64,000 nt of DNA. Source: Melaminivora jejuensis (lineage in GTDB: Bacteria > Pseudomonadota > Gammaproteobacteria > Burkholderiales > Burkholderiaceae_C). A program made the translations under genes and the position numbers. The first letter of the stretch is position 1, and the number at the start of each line of letters is the position of its first letter. Below the pieces are notes generated by a model that saw nothing but the letters and a program-made list of their open reading frames with translations, did not search any database and was not told where the DNA came from. Below, in pieces: positions 61,256 through 64,000 of the stretch. Location of the stretch: the NCBI RefSeq assembly GCF_017811175.1, contig NZ_JACWIJ010000002.1:2542001-2606000 (forward strand), in the 5' to 3' direction.

Positions 61256-62860
61256 ATGACCATCACACTCCTGCCCATGCACCTGGATCACCTCAAGATC
61301 GGCCCCCGCCTGGGCCTGGCCTTTGGCCTGCTGCTGTTCATCATTGTGCTCATGGGCGCGATCGGCGTGTGGCGCCTGCAGGAGCTGTCCCAGGCCACGC
61401 AGCAGATGGTGCGCGTGGACAACGCCCGCGTGCAGGCGGCCCGCCAGTGGCGCCAGGCCGCAGACCTGAACTGGGTGCGCACGCAGGCCGTGCTGCTCGA
61501 TGGCAGCAGCGACCGGCTGCAGTATTGGCAGGCTGACATGGATCGCACGACCGCCGAAACCGCCGAGGCGCGCAAGACGGTGCAGCGCCTGCTCAGGACA
61601 GATCATGGGCGGCAGCTCTTCCAACGGATCGAGAAAGCCCGCGAAGCCTTCCGCTCGGGGCGCGACGATGCCATCAAGCGCAAGGCGGCAGGCGAGGACA
61701 CGGCCCACCTGCTGGCCGGCGACCTCAAGGCGCGGGCAGAAGAATTCCAGCGCAGCCTGGTGGAGTTCGAGCAATACCAGGCCGGCCTGGACGAGCAATC
61801 GCACCAGCGCAACCAGGCCATGGCGGCGCAAGGCCGCCTCGTGCTGATCGCCTGCACCGTGGCGGCGCTGCTGCTGGGCAGCATTGCCGCCTGGTTGCTC
61901 AGCCGCTCCATCACCGCGCCGCTGGCGCTGGCGGTGCGCCGTGCCGGCCAGATTGCCCAGGGCGACCTGACGCACAGCATCGAGGTGCGTGGCCGCGACG
62001 AGGCCGCCGCGCTGCTGCGCGCACTGCACGACATGCAGGCCAGCCTGACGCGCGTGGTCTCGGGCGTGCGCAGCAACGCCGAGGGCGTGGCCACGGCCAG
62101 CGCCGAGATCGCCCAGGGCAACCAGGATCTGTCGGCACGCACCGAAAGCCAGGCCAGCGCGCTGCAGCAAACGGCAGCGTCGATGGAGCAGCTCGGCGCC
62201 ACCGTACGCCACAACGCCGACAGCGCGCAGCAGGCCAACCAGCTCGCACACAGCGCCAGCGCCGTGGCCAGCCAGGGCGGCAGCGTGGTCGATCAGGTGG
62301 TGCAGACCATGCGCGGCATCAACGATGCCAGCCACAGGATCGCCGACATCATCCAGGTCATCGACTCCATCGCCTTCCAGACCAACATCCTGGCGCTCAA
62401 CGCGGCTGTCGAAGCGGCGCGCGCCGGCGAGCAGGGCCGGGGCTTTGCCGTGGTCGCCGGCGAAGTGCGCGCCCTGGCCGGGCGCAGTGCCGAAGCCGCG
62501 CGCGAGATCAAGCAGCTCATCACCGACAGCGTGCAGCGCGTCGAGCAGGGCACGCAACTGGCCGACCAGGCCGGCGCCACCATGGGCGAGATCGTCGGCG
62601 CCATCCGCCGCGTGTCCGACATCGTGGGCGAGATCAGCGCCGCCAGCCGCGAGCAGGCCAGTGGCGTGTCCCAGGTGGGCGAGGCCATCACCCAGATGGA
62701 TCACGCCACCCAGCAAAACGCCGCACTGGTCGAGCAAAGCGCCGCTGCCGCCAGCAGCCTCAAGGCCCAGGCGGGGCAGCTGGTGCAGGAGGTGGCGGTG
62801 TTTCGCCTGGTGGATCGCCTGGCAGACGCTCAGGCCAGCGCGCTCAGGGTATCGACGTAG
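61256..62860 (+). CDS. methyl-accepting chemotaxis protein
   Basis: 534 residues. Membrane helix 1 ([19 protein letters not shown]), a four-helix-bundle periplasmic sensor, helix 2 ([19 protein letters not shown]), HAMP, and a signalling domain with the invariant tip [20 protein letters not shown] and [20 protein letters not shown]. No C-terminal CheR-tether pentapeptide is visible. The ATG at 61256 was used; one at 61277 is also possible. The 3' end overlaps gph by 31 bp. Confidence 0.93.
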   Translation: MTITLLPMHLDHLKIGPRLGLAFGLLLFIIVLMGAIGVWRLQELSQATQQMVRVDNARVQAARQWRQAADLNWVRTQAVLLDGSSDRLQYWQADMDRTTAETAEARKTVQRLLRTDHGRQLFQRIEKAREAFRSGRDDAIKRKAAGEDTAHLLAGDLKARAEEFQRSLVEFEQYQAGLDEQSHQRNQAMAAQGRLVLIACTVAALLLGSIAAWLLSRSITAPLALAVRRAGQIAQGDLTHSIEVRGRDEAAALLRALHDMQASLTRVVSGVRSNAEGVATASAEIAQGNQDLSARTESQASALQQTAASMEQLGATVRHNADSAQQANQLAHSASAVASQGGSVVDQVVQTMRGINDASHRIADIIQVIDSIAFQTNILALNAAVEAARAGEQGRGFAVVAGEVRALAGRSAEAAREIKQLITDSVQRVEQGTQLADQAGATMGEIVGAIRRVSDIVGEISAASREQASGVSQVGEAITQMDHATQQNAALVEQSAAAASSLKAQAGQLVQEVAVFRLVDRLADAQASALRVST

Positions 62861-63576
62861 CCGTCGGCGTCCACTTCGCGCACCGGCTGGCCGTGGTTGT
62901 AGCCATAGGTCACCAGCACCACCGGGCAGCCGGCCGCCCGGGCGGCGCGCGCGTCGTTGCTGGAGTCGCCCAGCATCAGCGTGCGCGCCGGCGCGCTGCC
63001 CAGGGCCGCGCAGGTGCGCAGCAGCGGCAGCGGATCGGGCTTCTTGCGCTCGAAGGCATCGCCGCCGAAGACATGCTCGAAATGCTCCAGCAGGCCCTTG
63101 GCGCGCAGCAGCGGCAGGGCAAAGTCCGTCGGCTTGTTGGTCAGGCAGGCCAGGCGCAGGCCGGCGCGGCGCAGCTTCTGCAGCCCCTCGCGCGCGCCGG
63201 GATAGACCTGGGCGAACTGGCCGTTGATGGCCAGGTAGTGGTGCTGGTAGCGCTGCCAGGCGGCGGGGTAGAGCTGCTCCAATTGCGCTTCGATATTCAT
63301 AGCTGCTGGCGCTTGTCCAGAAAGGCTCAGAACGTGTTTCAGCACTGAACGCAGCAAATGCTCCGAACCCTTGCCGACCATGTGGCCGATGGTGTCGGCG
63401 GCGATCGGCGGCAACTGCAGGTCGGCCAGCATCCGGTTGAGGGCCTGGGCAAAGTCGCCCAGGGTGTCCACCAGTGTGCCGTCCAGATCGACCATGGCGG
63501 CGTCCACCCGCGTCAGCAGGTTGCCGGGAAGGCTGGAATGGGCACAGGAAGCAGGCGTGGTGGCATCGATGGTCAT
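62830..63576 (-). CDS. gph: phosphoglycolate phosphatase
   Basis: 248 residues from an ATG at 63576. HAD phosphatase that removes phosphate from 2-phosphoglycolate. Motif [15 protein letters not shown], motif II CLTNKP, motif [15 protein letters not shown], motif [19 protein letters not shown]. Residues about 78-97 ([20 protein letters not shown]) are encoded by repeat A. Start choice is uncertain; ATG 63606 would add 10 residues. Gph is often upstream of trpE; here they are separated by two genes on the opposite strand. Confidence 0.9.
   Translation of the reverse strand: MTIDATTPASCAHSSLPGNLLTRVDAAMVDLDGTLVDTLGDFAQALNRMLADLQLPPIAADTIGHMVGKGSEHLLRSVLKHVLSLSGQAPAAMNIEAQLEQLYPAAWQRYQHHYLAINGQFAQVYPGAREGLQKLRRAGLRLACLTNKPTDFALPLLRAKGLLEHFEHVFGGDAFERKKPDPLPLLRTCAALGSAPARTLMLGDSSNDARAARAAGCPVVLVTYGYNHGQPVREVDADGYVDTLSALA
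63288..63345 (+). repeat. dispersed repeat A, copy 9, inside gph
   Basis: CGATATTCATAGCTGCTGGC, GCTTGTCCAGAAAGGCTCAG and AACGTGTTTCAGCACTG. It is read antisense as gph residues [18 protein letters not shown], in frame, in the cap domain. Confidence 0.65.
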
Positions 63577-63786
63577 GATGGCGTGGTCGGGCAAGGAGAG
63601 AAACATGCGTGTGAGCGGGGGCGCGGCAGTGTCCGACAGTCGGCGGGGCCGGGCGCGGACAGGCGGTGCGGGGCGGGCAGACTTAGCCTTGCAGCGGTAT
63701 TTTCCCGGCCCGTCCATGCCTGTCCATGCCTGTTCGTGGCCGCTTGTTCAATGCCGGACATTCATCAACCCTTTGGAGAAAGCACC

Positions 63787-64000
63787 ATGGCCCTGTCCCG
63801 ATTCACCGCATTCGCCGGCGCTGCCGCCCTGCTGCTGTGTGGCGCCACCCAGGCCGCCGGCAACAACGCCAATCAGACCCGCAGCCACTACCAGCAAGAG
63901 CGCGCCGCCTGCGCCCAGGTATCCGAGGCCAGCCGCGCGGCCTGCATTCGCGAGGCTGGCGCCGCTGCCCAGGCTGCACGCAACGGCCAGCTGACCAGCC
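63787..64000 (+). CDS. small secreted Cys-containing protein, 3' end outside window
   Basis: Starts at 63787 with a good GGAGAAAGCACC ribosome site. A signal peptide (FTAFAGAAALLLCGATQAAG) precedes a Gln/Asn/Arg-rich mature part with Cys pairs (ERAACAQVSEASRAACIREA) and the repeating pattern REAGAAAQAARNGQ. Similar proteins in this family are of unknown function and lie next to each other in related genomes as I recall. At least 71 codons are in the window. Confidence 0.75.
   Translation, partial: MALSRFTAFAGAAALLLCGATQAAGNNANQTRSHYQQERAACAQVSEASRAACIREAGAAAQAARNGQLTS

Overview
The window is GC-rich chromosomal DNA (most genes near 65-70% GC by eye, third codon positions almost always G or C) from a betaproteobacterium, most likely a member of the Comamonadaceae (Acidovorax, Alicycliphilus, Melaminivora or a relative). 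The basis is the style of the ribosomal and RpoA proteins, the arrangement trpE / chorismate mutase / trpG / trpD / small membrane protein / trpC, the pilT-pilU pair next to yggS, the oxyR-dps-ubiA-proC neighbourhood, and a dispersed GATAGCTG...GCGCTTG repeat. This is an inference from protein similarity as I remember it; no search was run. No prophage, insertion sequence, plasmid gene, CRISPR array or rRNA operon is visible.

Layout. 1-1808: the 5' part of a B12-dependent (class II) ribonucleotide reductase interrupted after its N-P dipeptide by a LAGLIDADG intein that runs off the left edge. 2.2-11.4 kb: a c-di-GMP phosphodiesterase-type sensor, purU, a GcvA-like regulator, glcD, a secreted protein, MarC and DUF445 membrane proteins. 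11.5-20.4 kb: a small HTH regulator, a class V aminotransferase, and a lipid/acyl-CoA cluster (three-domain acyl-CoA carboxylase fusion, acyl-CoA ligase, divergent TetR regulator, branched-chain-type substrate-binding protein). 20.5-23.5 kb: yggS and the pilus retraction ATPases pilT and pilU. 23.6-27.2 kb: a broken NAD-dependent dehydrogenase and a dolP / SIS / yraN / rsmI envelope-and-ribosome cluster. 27.3-36.5 kb: initiator tRNA and the spc and alpha ribosomal operons (rplN to rplQ) on the minus strand, with a clear promoter upstream of rplN. 36.5-42.2 kb: glpD, glpK, proC, ubiA, dps. 42.3-46.7 kb: oxyR, an accessory two-gene PIN-domain module, recG. 46.8-55.4 kb: three c-di-GMP proteins around queA, an MFS transporter and ung. 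55.4-60.4 kb: the trp operon with a leader peptide candidate at one end and a terminator at the other. 60.5-64 kb: a chalcone-isomerase-like protein, a chemoreceptor, gph and the start of a small secreted protein.

How genes work together. The ribosomal block, rpoA and secY form one expression unit read right to left. The trp genes are coupled by ATGA stop-start overlaps. TetR and the acyl-CoA ligase diverge across a region with two near-identical 13-bp sites 21 bp apart. OxyR sits beside Dps, a plausible peroxide regulon pair. Four c-di-GMP enzymes (one EAL, one HD-GYP, two GGDEF) are within 53 kb.

Two properties cut across the window. First, seven genes contain eight apparent single-base deletions, nearly all in short G or C runs (nrdJ, a dehydrogenase, glpD, ubiA, recG, an MFS gene, and two in the PIN-partner gene). 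Restoring one base at each site gives a full-length protein, so uncorrected sequencing indels are more likely than eight real mutations. Second, at least eleven copies of one short repeat occur, mostly between genes, but three lie inside coding sequence and are read in frame as protein.
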